Of a stretch of 64,000 bases of DNA, positions 16,821 to 24,877 are shown in pieces (the stretch's first letter is position 1; every line of letters begins with the position of its first letter). Made by a program: the position numbers and the translations under genes. This DNA is from Chryseobacterium sp. 7 (GTDB lineage Bacteria > Bacteroidota > Bacteroidia > Flavobacteriales > Weeksellaceae), in contig NZ_RCCA01000001.1 of the NCBI RefSeq assembly GCF_003663845.1, positions 3,782,001-3,846,000 on the forward strand, in the 5' to 3' direction. The notes beneath the pieces are model-generated. The model saw nothing but the letters and a program-made list of their open reading frames with translations, did no database searches and was not told the origin of the DNA.

Positions 16821-16846
16821 AAAACCATCCTTTTTAGGATGGTTTT
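16821..16846. terminator. Bidirectional terminator between delta-60 and HdeD-like genes
   Basis: AAAACCATCC and GGATGGTTTT form a ten-base-pair stem flanked by A and T runs, serving both convergent genes. Confidence 0.82.
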
Positions 16847-16877
16847 ATTTATTCGGTCAATACAATTTTATTATTTA

Positions 16878-17510
16878 TTATTTTTTAAGATCATCAATCT
16901 CGTCCTGTATAGATTTGATTCTGTCTCTTAATTCCTGACTTACTTTTCCCGGAATCTTTTTTACTTTTCTTAAATCCAAAGCAAGCATAATGGAAGCTAT
17001 TCCCATAAAAATGAAAGAAACACCGGTAAGGGTAACTAATGAAATTCCTGTAAACACCGGATTAAATATCAGTAACAGAGAAAAAATAATTCCTCCCACA
17101 CTGGCAAGGGCTACATTTCCCCAACTCATTATTCTCATGCTTTTAAGATCGAATGCGAATCCCAATAATTGAAAGGAACGGAACAGCAATGTAAACCCAA
17201 TCACGAACGGAAGTACTGTCATGGAAATCTGAGGATTCGCGATAAGATACACTCCTATTGCAGTCGTTAGCAATCCACTTACCAGAAACCAGCCCCAGCC
17301 TTGTAAGGACTTACTGTTTTGTAAGGAAAAGAAAACTTCTGTAATTCCCGAGAATAAAAATGAAACACTGAAAAAAATAGAGAGTGTAACATACGTTGCA
17401 AGAGGTACGCTGAATACATAGAAACCACAGAGAAGGAAAATTATTCCGAAGATTAATGGAATGTACCAGTGTTTTACAGTATTGGTAAGAGTTTGAAATA
17501 AATTGGCCAT
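16878..17510 (-). CDS. HdeD-like (DUF308) membrane protein
   Basis: A 210-aa integral inner-membrane protein with about six hydrophobic helices (for example WYIPLIFGIIFLLCGFYVF and VTLSIFFSVSFLFSG), grouped in repeated pairs as in the DUF308/HdeD family. E. coli HdeD has been linked to acid resistance at high cell density; a direct role here is unproven. The C-terminal ~25 residues (LRDRIKSIQDEIDDLKK) form a cytoplasmic coiled coil not usual in HdeD. It stands alone and converges on the delta-60 gene. Confidence 0.8.
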   Translation of the reverse strand: MANLFQTLTNTVKHWYIPLIFGIIFLLCGFYVFSVPLATYVTLSIFFSVSFLFSGITEVFFSLQNSKSLQGWGWFLVSGLLTTAIGVYLIANPQISMTVLPFVIGFTLLFRSFQLLGFAFDLKSMRIMSWGNVALASVGGIIFSLLLIFNPVFTGISLVTLTGVSFIFMGIASIMLALDLRKVKKIPGKVSQELRDRIKSIQDEIDDLKK

Positions 17511-17742
17511 AGGTGTCTTTTTTGGTTCTGCCTACTTTTTGTAACGGTTTTCGGCTTATCCGCAGGTATTTCAAACAGATTATAAATTTCACCTTAATTT
17601 GAAATATAACCTCCTACCAATATACGGAAAATAACCGGGGAAAGTGTCAAATTTTCAGAATTGTTTTCATAAAAAACATCAGATAAAGCCAATTTATGAA
17701 TTGATTTCATCTGATGCACAGTATATTATTTAATTTTTGAAT

Positions 17743-18849
17743 TTATTTTACTGGATTTCCGGCGGGTTGCTGCTGGGTTACACAATGTACCATTCCTCCG
17801 TTCTCATATAAGTTTCTTACGTCTATTCCTATTACTTTTCTATCCGGATACTGATCCTGAATAATCTTGTTCGCAATTGTATCATTAGGATCTCCATAAT
17901 TTGGAACAAGTACCACGTTGTTGGCTACATAATAATTGACATAGGAGCCTTTATCTTCCAGCTGCTTTCCATACGCTGTTTTCACTCTGCTCTTAGTGGC
18001 CGGAACATACACTTTCTTGTATTCTTTTCCATTTACATTGGTTGCTGTATAAAGGGTATTGACATCTTTCTCTGAAAGCCCCAGCTCAAGAAGATCATCT
18101 TCTTTCATGGTAATCATGGTATTCTGATTACTAAATTTCATAAAACCGTCGATATGCATATCGGTAACATCCAATCCCGTTACGCCGTCCAGCCAAATTA
18201 CTTTGGAAACTCCGTAATAGGTTTCAAACATTTCCTCAGCTTCTTTCTGAGTGATATCTTTATTTCTGGTAGCTCCTTTTTTCTGACTGATGACTGAACT
18301 CTTACAAGCCATTAAAACACCGTTTCCATCTGTTTCCACAGCTCCTCCTTCATTTACCATTTCTTCATTCAGATTAATGACTTTTATTCCCAGATCAGTG
18401 CCTATCTTTTGTGGTATTTTATCACAGTTTTCGGAATCAAAATTTCCTCCCCAAGCATTAAATCCCCAGTCTTCGATGAGTAAGTTTCCTTTGTTATCTT
18501 TTACGAAGATAGGTCCGCTATCTCTGATCCATACATCATCGGTAGGATACACTCTGAAATCAATGTTTGTCATTGGAATTTTGTTTTCCTCCAAAAGATT
18601 AACAATTCTGTTTTTTTCTTCATTATTATAAGCAATAATGTGAACTTTCTCTCCAGACTGAAGGGCTTTTGTCATATCTATCCATGTCTGCTCTACCCTT
18701 TTACAATAAGTCATTCCGAACTGATAATGGTGTGGCCATTGCAGCCAGGTTCCTTCATGCTTTGAAGATTCTTCGGGAAAATGATAATCTGTCTGTGCCA
18801 TACTGATTACAAAGGTTAATGCTAAAGTGAGTGTAAATAATTTTTTCAT
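17743..18849 (-). CDS. Exported agmatine deiminase / Porphyromonas-type arginine deiminase family enzyme
   Basis: A 368-aa guanidine-modifying hydrolase with a clear signal peptide (MKKLFTLTLALTFVISMAQ). The catalytic set is present: WIRDSGP (Asp, ~108), the DMHIDGF histidine (~230) and the GGMVHCVTQQQPAG cysteine (~355). The family includes agmatine deiminases (agmatine to N-carbamoylputrescine) and the secreted peptidyl-arginine deiminase of Porphyromonas. The close match of the Cys motif to agmatine deiminases and the compact length favour agmatine or a related guanidine. Export to the periplasm is unusual for agmatine deiminase. No putrescine-pathway gene adjoins it. Confidence 0.85.
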   Translation of the reverse strand: MKKLFTLTLALTFVISMAQTDYHFPEESSKHEGTWLQWPHHYQFGMTYCKRVEQTWIDMTKALQSGEKVHIIAYNNEEKNRIVNLLEENKIPMTNIDFRVYPTDDVWIRDSGPIFVKDNKGNLLIEDWGFNAWGGNFDSENCDKIPQKIGTDLGIKVINLNEEMVNEGGAVETDGNGVLMACKSSVISQKKGATRNKDITQKEAEEMFETYYGVSKVIWLDGVTGLDVTDMHIDGFMKFSNQNTMITMKEDDLLELGLSEKDVNTLYTATNVNGKEYKKVYVPATKSRVKTAYGKQLEDKGSYVNYYVANNVVLVPNYGDPNDTIANKIIQDQYPDRKVIGIDVRNLYENGGMVHCVTQQQPAGNPVK

Positions 18850-19132
18850 ATCATTAAAATTTCTTTCCTATAAATACAACGAAATTTAATACCTGTCTCA
18901 AAATTTGTGATGGGTCACAAAAAGAAAGTAATAAGATGAGCAGAAATGCATTTTTCATTCTATTTTTTTTGAAGTTTTACAATGCAAATTCATCATTGTG
19001 ATGATTTACAGATGCAAAATTACATCTCTCAAAAAAGCAAATCTTGTCCTAAATTGACAATCTTTTCCTACAGCGGGAAATAAATAATGTGATCATATTT
19101 TCTATTCTAAATTACTGAAAATAAAAACAAAA
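18850..19132. other. Intergenic region without recognised feature
   Basis: AT-rich spacer between two minus-strand genes. No coding frame, repeat or RNA was recognised apart from the terminator at its right end. Confidence 0.5.
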
Positions 19133-19162
19133 AAAGGTGAAAATCAATTGATTTTCACCTTT
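19133..19162 (-). terminator. Permease terminator (30-bp perfect palindrome)
   Basis: Fifteen-base arms AAAGGTGAAAATCAA and their complement are directly adjoining, followed on the minus strand by a T run. Confidence 0.85.
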
Positions 19163-19192
19163 CCAAAACATGTTTAGATCTGTTTTATATTT

Positions 19193-20611
19193 TTATTTCG
19201 GTTTGTATAATTTGTACATCACAAACAAAAAGCCTATCCATATCGGGATCAGAATTACCTGAATCTCCATCCCTGTAATACTCATAAGTCCTAAAATCAA
19301 AACTAAAAAAGCAATACAGATATAGTTGGATATCGGGTAAAATATAGAAGGAAACTTTGAATGGATTCCATCTGCATTGATCGATTTTTTAAACTTCAAG
19401 TGGGTGTAGCATATCATCAGCCAGTTGATAATTAATGTAGATACCACTAAAGCCATCAGGTATTCAAAAGCTTTTTCCGGTACTAATTTATTGATGATGA
19501 TACAAATTCCTGCAAAACACGAAGAAATAATGATTGCGTTGGTAGGAACAGAATTCTTGTTTAGTTTTTTCAAAAATTTAGGAGCATTCCCTTGCTGAGC
19601 CAACCCGAAAAGCATTCTGCTGTTACTGTAAACACTACTGTTGTAAACCGATAAAGCAGCTGTTAAAACAATCAGGTTCAGAACATTCGCAATTAATGTA
19701 TTGAACTGAATAACCTTACCAAAAAGACTGAATTCAAGACCATTCAGATTTTGAAATACCATTACAAACGGACTGGATCCTTCTGTAATGTCTCTCCAAG
19801 GGCTTAATGAGAATAAGATCACCAAAGCTCCTACGTAGAAAATAAGAATTCTATAAATTACCTGATTGGTAGCCTGTGGAATTGTTTTTTCAGGATTTTT
19901 CGCCTCTGCAGCAGTAATTCCAATAAGTTCAAGCCCACCAAATGAGAACATGATCATGGCCATGGCTGCAAACAGCCCCGAATATCCGTTTTCTGTTTTA
20001 TTAAATAATCCTTTTGGAAAGAACCCTCCATCATTCCACAGATTGGTAATGGTGGCTTTTTCTCCTCCTGTACCACTTATTAAAAGATAAATTCCGAAAA
20101 TAATCATTGCAATAATAGCAACTACTTTAATGATGGAAAACCAGAATTCTGTTTCACCATAGACCTTCACAGAAGCAAGGTTAAGTGCATTGATGACTAT
20201 AAAAAAGAATAAACTGGAAACCCAGAGTGGTATTTCCGGCCACCAGAAGTGAATATAATGTCCAATTGCTGTAAGCTCCGCCATACTTACCAGAATATAG
20301 AGAATCCAGTAGTTCCATCCGGAAGCAAAACCTGGAAAATTTCCCCAATATTTGTAGGCAAAGTAGCTAAAACTTCCCGAAACGGGTTCCTGAACTACCA
20401 TTTCACCCAGCTGACGCATAATAAAAAAAGCGATAATTCCTGCCAAAGCATAGCCTAAGATTACGGATGGTCCTGCCAATACTGCAGCGGGTCCAATTCC
20501 CAGAAATAATCCTGTTCCTATGGCACCTCCAAGGGCAATTAATTGTATATGTCGGTTTGTTAATCCTCTAACTAAAGTCTCGTTTTGTCCTGTTTTATTT
20601 TCGTTGCTCAT
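19193..20611 (-). CDS. Amino acid permease (APC superfamily, AAT family)
   Basis: A 472-aa proton-coupled amino-acid importer with 12 predicted membrane helices. The N-terminal signature RGLTNRHIQLIALGGAIGTGLFLG (first helix with the substrate-binding GGAIGTG turn) and the FSFGGLELIGITAAEAKNPEKTIP block (helix 6 and the following loop) are typical of the AAT family (AroP, CycA, ProY, GabP). Which amino acid is moved cannot be fixed from sequence; similarity to CycA-like members is only an impression. It is monocistronic with a palindromic terminator. Confidence 0.9.
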   Translation of the reverse strand: MSNENKTGQNETLVRGLTNRHIQLIALGGAIGTGLFLGIGPAAVLAGPSVILGYALAGIIAFFIMRQLGEMVVQEPVSGSFSYFAYKYWGNFPGFASGWNYWILYILVSMAELTAIGHYIHFWWPEIPLWVSSLFFFIVINALNLASVKVYGETEFWFSIIKVVAIIAMIIFGIYLLISGTGGEKATITNLWNDGGFFPKGLFNKTENGYSGLFAAMAMIMFSFGGLELIGITAAEAKNPEKTIPQATNQVIYRILIFYVGALVILFSLSPWRDITEGSSPFVMVFQNLNGLEFSLFGKVIQFNTLIANVLNLIVLTAALSVYNSSVYSNSRMLFGLAQQGNAPKFLKKLNKNSVPTNAIIISSCFAGICIIINKLVPEKAFEYLMALVVSTLIINWLMICYTHLKFKKSINADGIHSKFPSIFYPISNYICIAFLVLILGLMSITGMEIQVILIPIWIGFLFVMYKLYKPK

Positions 20612-20848
20612 TGAATGAATTATTCGGTCGCTAAATATATAAAAACTTTTCAGAGAAATTCACATTCCATGGGGTAAATTGAGAATTCGACTTCATCCTG
20701 GAGCGCACACCCCTTTTATTTTTACTCTATTTCTGATAAAGTTCAAAATACATTTACCAAAACAGCCTTGACAAGTGAAATAAAGATTGAATTTTAAAGT
20801 TTTGATATGAAATTATTTGCTATTCATCACAAACGTATTTCAAAAAAA
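20612..20848. other. Intergenic region without recognised feature
   Basis: Spacer between the permease start and the XRE gene terminator, on the same strand. No coding frame or repeat was recognised. Confidence 0.5.
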
Positions 20849-20877
20849 TGATCTCCTTCCGCTATGGAAAGAGATCA
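20849..20877 (-). terminator. Terminator of the second XRE gene
   Basis: A twelve-base-pair stem with one wobble (TGATCTCTTTCC / GGAAGGAGATCA on the minus strand) followed by seven T. Confidence 0.85.
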
Positions 20878-20923
20878 CTTTTTTATCATGATTTACATTG
20901 AATATAAAACGGAAAGCAAAAAT

Positions 20924-21217
20924 TTATAAAAACTCTTTAGGAACTGAAATATTATTTTTTTTCATGTATTCCAAAAGACTTTGATATTTATCTTCGTATT
21001 CATCATTTCCGCATTTATGCGAAATACTACAGATATCAGATGGTTTGATGTCTAAAATATCAGATATTTTAGTCAGTATCTCCAGATTGATCTTCACTTT
21101 GGAATTCTCAATATCGGAATATGCTTTTTGGGAAATTCCCATTTCAAATGCCATGTATTCCTGCGTAAGATCTCTGCTCCTACGTATTTTCCTGATATTT
21201 TGTCCACATACTTTCAT
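20924..21217 (-). CDS. XRE-family helix-turn-helix regulator
   Basis: A 97-aa protein, mostly one Cro/C1-type HTH: IRKIRRSRDLTQEYMAFEMGISQKAYSDIENSKVKINLEIL, with helix 2 TQEYMA and recognition helix SQKAYSDIE. A short C-terminal helix follows (EDKYQSLLEYMKKNNISV). It is a DNA-binding regulator, divergent from the cbb3 oxidase genes (184 bp between starts), so it may regulate them; this is context only. It has its own promoter box (TAACTTTG on the minus strand, forward 21274-21281). Confidence 0.85.
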   Translation of the reverse strand: MKVCGQNIRKIRRSRDLTQEYMAFEMGISQKAYSDIENSKVKINLEILTKISDILDIKPSDICSISHKCGNDEYEDKYQSLLEYMKKNNISVPKEFL

Positions 21218-21273
21218 CGTTTTTGTTTTAGTAGTTTTCGGTATATTTTAGAAGATTAGCTATTAGCCTTCAA

Positions 21274-21294
21274 CAAAGTTAATAAATACCTTTG
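21274..21294. promoter_or_regulatory. Back-to-back promoter boxes, XRE gene and ccoNO
   Basis: CAAAGTTA (minus-strand TAACTTTG) at 21274-21281 and TACCTTTG on the plus strand at 21287-21294. The plus-strand box would give a leader of about 100 bases for ccoNO. Neither has an ideal -33 element. Confidence 0.4.
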
Positions 21295-21401
21295 GCAAAA
21301 CATTATACACGTTACATGATATTTATTTTCAATAGAGAAAAGGTTTAAAAACAGGTCTTTTTTCAGAGAAAATATCACTTCGGTAAACACTATTGGAATT
21401 T

Positions 21402-23681
21402 ATGGAGACGCAAAAATTTAATTATGACAATAATATTGTCAGAGCATTCCTCTATGCGACTGTCGCATTCGGACTTGTAGGATTTCTGCTGGGGCTTACA
21501 GCTGCATTGATGCTTTTTTATCCTGAACTGCCTGAATTTTTATTCGGTACTGACGATACAACTATTAAAAGCCTAGCCTCGGGTAATATTCAGGGACTGA
21601 TCAATACTCAGGGAGCTATGGGCTTCGGGAGAATCAGAATGCTTCATACAAGTGCTGTCATTTTTGCTTTCGTCTGTAATTCCTTTTTCTGCGGTGCTTA
21701 CTACAGTATGCAGAGACTCCTTAAAACCAGATTGTACAGCGATACCCTTTCATGGATTCACTTCTGGTCCTGGCAGTTTATGATTGTAACTGTAGTGATT
21801 ACATTCCTGATGGGAATCAATACTTCTAAAGAATATGCCGAACATGAATGGCCTATTGATATCTTAATTGCATTCTCTTGGATCATTTTCGGAATCAATA
21901 TGTTCGGAACGATTGCCAAAAGAAGAGTGAGACATTTATACGTAGCCATCTGGTTCTATATAGCCACCTGGATTGCAGTAGCGATGCTTCACATCTTCAA
22001 TAACCTGGAAGTTCCGTTATCTTTCACAAGCTGGAAATCTTATTCTGTATATGCAGGGGTAAAAGATGCATTAGTACAATGGTGGTATGGGCACAATGCA
22101 GTAGCATTCGTATTAACCACCCCTGTATTGGGTCTGATGTATTACTTTATGCCAAAAGCAGCTCAGCGACCGGTATTCTCATACAAACTATCCATTATTC
22201 ACTTCTGGTCGCTGATCTTTGTATACCTTTGGGCCGGCCCTCACCACCTGCAGTATACAGCTTTACCGGCATGGGCACAGGCAGTAGGAACAGGTTTCTC
22301 TATCATGCTGATTGCACCGTCATGGGGAGGAATGCTGAATGGCCTTCTTACGTTAAGAGGAGCATGGGATAAAGTAAGAGAAAATCCGATCCTTAAATTC
22401 TTTGTGGTAGCGGTTACCTGCTATGGTATGGCTACTTTCGAAGGACCTTTATTAGCAACAAAATCATTAAATAAAATTGGGCACTATACCGACTGGGTGA
22501 TTGGCCACGTACACTTAGGAGCTCTTGGATGGAATGGTTTCATGGCATTCGGGGTGGTATATTATCTGGTTCCAATTATGTGGAGAACATCCCTTTGGTC
22601 TAAGAAACTGGCCAACTGGCACTTCTGGCTGGGAACACTAGGAATTATCTTCTACGCAGTTCCTATGTATATTTCAGGATTTACACAGGGATTAATGTGG
22701 AAACAATTCAATCCGGACGGAACACTATTATGGAAAAACTGGCTGGATACGGTAACTGCAATTATTCCATACTTTAAAATGAGATTCTTAGGTGGGGTAC
22801 TTTATTTGTCGGGAGCGATTTTAATGGTGATCAACGTTATCAAAACGATCAAGGCTGGTTCATTCCAAAAAAATGTTCCTGCAGAGGCTCCCGCATTAGC
22901 CAATATCGGAACTTCAAGAAAAGAAGGTGAAGGCGTACACCTTTGGTTGGAAAGAACACCTACTCTCCTTTCTGTATTAGCTTTCATTACCATAGCAATT
23001 GGTGGATTGGTGGAAATTGTTCCTACGCTGTCCCTGAAGCAAAGTGTTCCCACAATTACCGCAGTAAAACCTTATACACCATTGGAACTTGAAGGAAGAG
23101 ACTTATATATCCGTGAAGGCTGTAATTCCTGCCACTCTCAGATGATCAGACCTTTCCGTGATGAGGTGGTAAGATTTGAAGGGAAAAACGGACAGTATTC
23201 CAAAGCGGGAGAATTTGTTTACGACAGACCTTTCTTATGGGGTTCTAAGAGAACAGGACCTGATTTACATAGAGAAGGAGGAAGAAACCCGGATTCATGG
23301 CACTTCAAACATATGTACAACCCAAGAATTACGTCTGCCGGTTCTATCATGCCACGTTTCCCATGGTTAATCACCAATAAACTGGACAAAACTCAAATGG
23401 TGGATAAAATGAAACTGATGAAAAATGCCTTCGATGTTCCTTATACAAAAGCTCAGATCGATTCTGCTAACCAATGGGCGGATAACCAGTCAAAAGCAAT
23501 TGTACAGAGAATTTACGCTGAAGCAACGGATGTAAAAGATCAGATGGTAAAAGAAAAAGCAGCCAAAGGATCTGCTTATGTACCGCTTGAACAGAGAGAA
23601 ATTGTAGCGATGATTGCTTACCTGCAAAGATTAGGTACAGACATTAAAACAACACAGGTACAAACCGCAAGCGTAGAGTAA
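21402..23681 (+). CDS. ccoNO: cbb3-type cytochrome c oxidase, fused subunits I and II (CcoNO)
   Basis: A 759-aa fusion. Residues ~1-480 are the 12-helix CcoN catalytic subunit, with haem/CuB histidines in MLHTSAV, WYGHNAVAFVL, GPHHLQY and GHVHLGALGWNGF. Residues ~540-759 are CcoO, with the haem c motif CNSCH (Cys ~574) and axial Met in SIMPRFPWL. It reduces oxygen to water with high affinity at the inner membrane and pumps protons. The fusion is common in Bacteroidota. The ATG at 21402 (METQKFNYD) is chosen over an in-frame TTG three codons upstream. ccoP follows after 19 bp. Confidence 0.95.
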   Translation: METQKFNYDNNIVRAFLYATVAFGLVGFLLGLTAALMLFYPELPEFLFGTDDTTIKSLASGNIQGLINTQGAMGFGRIRMLHTSAVIFAFVCNSFFCGAYYSMQRLLKTRLYSDTLSWIHFWSWQFMIVTVVITFLMGINTSKEYAEHEWPIDILIAFSWIIFGINMFGTIAKRRVRHLYVAIWFYIATWIAVAMLHIFNNLEVPLSFTSWKSYSVYAGVKDALVQWWYGHNAVAFVLTTPVLGLMYYFMPKAAQRPVFSYKLSIIHFWSLIFVYLWAGPHHLQYTALPAWAQAVGTGFSIMLIAPSWGGMLNGLLTLRGAWDKVRENPILKFFVVAVTCYGMATFEGPLLATKSLNKIGHYTDWVIGHVHLGALGWNGFMAFGVVYYLVPIMWRTSLWSKKLANWHFWLGTLGIIFYAVPMYISGFTQGLMWKQFNPDGTLLWKNWLDTVTAIIPYFKMRFLGGVLYLSGAILMVINVIKTIKAGSFQKNVPAEAPALANIGTSRKEGEGVHLWLERTPTLLSVLAFITIAIGGLVEIVPTLSLKQSVPTITAVKPYTPLELEGRDLYIREGCNSCHSQMIRPFRDEVVRFEGKNGQYSKAGEFVYDRPFLWGSKRTGPDLHREGGRNPDSWHFKHMYNPRITSAGSIMPRFPWLITNKLDKTQMVDKMKLMKNAFDVPYTKAQIDSANQWADNQSKAIVQRIYAEATDVKDQMVKEKAAKGSAYVPLEQREIVAMIAYLQRLGTDIKTTQVQTASVE

Positions 23682-23700
23682 CATTTAAAATTAAACTGCA

Positions 23701-24588
23701 ATGAAAACGAGAACCCCCATTTCAATATATATCGCAGCAACGATAGGTTTAACGATCATGGCCTTTGAAATGTTCGCCAGTGATTCAGGATATTTTTCTT
23801 CTCCTTTTTTCTGGGCGCTGATATTAATCGCCACGATCCTGCTGCTGATCATGAACTCTATTGGAGATCTGGTAGAAAATGAAACCTTCAGCAAATTATC
23901 TGAGGAAGAGAAAAAACAATATCTGGAAGAGAAAAAAGTTCCCTATTACCAGAAATTATGGAACTCTGCCTTCAAAAAACAAACCGCTACGGAAGAAAAA
24001 GATATTCTTATCGACCATGGTTTTGACGGAATTACAGAGCTTGACAACTCTCTTCCAAAATGGTGGATCGGTCTGTTCTGGTTCGGATGTATCTTCTGTG
24101 CTGTGTATCTGTTTGCTTTTTCTTTCACAGATTATGCTCATCCGGATGCAGAATATACCAAAGAAACAAAAACTATGTTAGCTTCTATTGAGGAATATGA
24201 GAAAACTGCACCTCAGATCAATCTGGAATCTGCAAAATACAGTGCAGATAATATCGCAGAAGGACAGGAATTGTTTAAAACAAACTGTGTAACCTGCCAC
24301 GGAGACGGTGGAAAAGGAGGTATAGGTCCTAACCTTACCGATACCCACTGGATCAATATTAAAGAAAAAAGCTTATTTAAAAATGTATTCTGGATGCTTG
24401 AAAATGGCTCTCCAAACAATCCTACCATGAGACCTTTCATTAAGGAAGGAACCATTACCGGAAGAGACGCTGAAAAAATTGCAGCCTACATTTATCACAT
24501 CAATCAGGAAACCGCTCCTATCACTACGGCACAAGGCGGTGCCGCTCCTCAGGGAGAAGAAGTGAAATGGGAAAACGGAAACAACTAA
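23701..24588 (+). CDS. ccoP: cbb3-type cytochrome c oxidase subunit III (CcoP)
   Basis: A 295-aa membrane-anchored c-type cytochrome. Two N-terminal helices (ISIYIAATIGLTIMAFEMF and PFFWALILIATILLLIM) precede a FixP_N-like segment (GFDGITELDNSLPKWWIGLFWFG) with a third helix; the first pair may replace a separate CcoQ. One haem motif, CVTCHGDGGKGGIGPNL (Cys ~196), and a Met in MRPF are present; proteobacterial CcoP has two haem motifs. It passes electrons to CcoO. Just after ccoNO; no ccoG, ccoH or ccoS follows. The tail is a low-complexity QGGAAPQGEE stretch. Confidence 0.93.
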   Translation: MKTRTPISIYIAATIGLTIMAFEMFASDSGYFSSPFFWALILIATILLLIMNSIGDLVENETFSKLSEEEKKQYLEEKKVPYYQKLWNSAFKKQTATEEKDILIDHGFDGITELDNSLPKWWIGLFWFGCIFCAVYLFAFSFTDYAHPDAEYTKETKTMLASIEEYEKTAPQINLESAKYSADNIAEGQELFKTNCVTCHGDGGKGGIGPNLTDTHWINIKEKSLFKNVFWMLENGSPNNPTMRPFIKEGTITGRDAEKIAAYIYHINQETAPITTAQGGAAPQGEEVKWENGNN

Positions 24589-24618
24589 ATTATTATTATC
24601 TATCATATAAACCATGCC

Positions 24619-24708
24619 ACGCCCCCTTCACAACTACTAACATTTGAATTTCATTTTTGCTAACTACCTTTTCAACATTAAAAAATGATAACATGGGGGC
24701 GTTTTTTA
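24619..24708 (+). terminator. Possible ccoP terminator with a long loop
   Basis: ACGCCCCC at 24619-24626 pairs with GGGGGCGT at 24695-24702, followed by T's. The 68-nt loop is unusually long, so termination is likely but unproven. Confidence 0.5.
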
Positions 24709-24726
24709 CAAATAACAATCCTTACT

Positions 24727-24792
24727 TTGGCTGTCTTACTCAACTATTCACTTGACAACTACAAACTAGAAATTCCATAAAAAGACAGCCAA
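24727..24792. repeat. 11-bp inverted repeat in the tamB upstream region
   Basis: TTGGCTGTCTT at 24727-24737 is perfectly complementary to AAGACAGCCAA at 24782-24792, with a 44-base interval. No T tract follows; the function is unknown. Confidence 0.6.
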
Positions 24793-24851
24793 GGCAGGAT
24801 TTTTGCATACGCAAAGGGTACCACAACAAAGACCAAATAAAATAGTATTAT

Positions 24852-24859
24852 TATCTTTG
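24852..24859 (+). promoter_or_regulatory. Putative tamB promoter box (TATCTTTG)
   Basis: An exact TAnnTTTG match 18 bases before the proposed TTG start of tamB at 24878; it argues against the longer reading frame. Confidence 0.45.
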
Positions 24860-24877
24860 TTAGAAACCACCTCGCAT

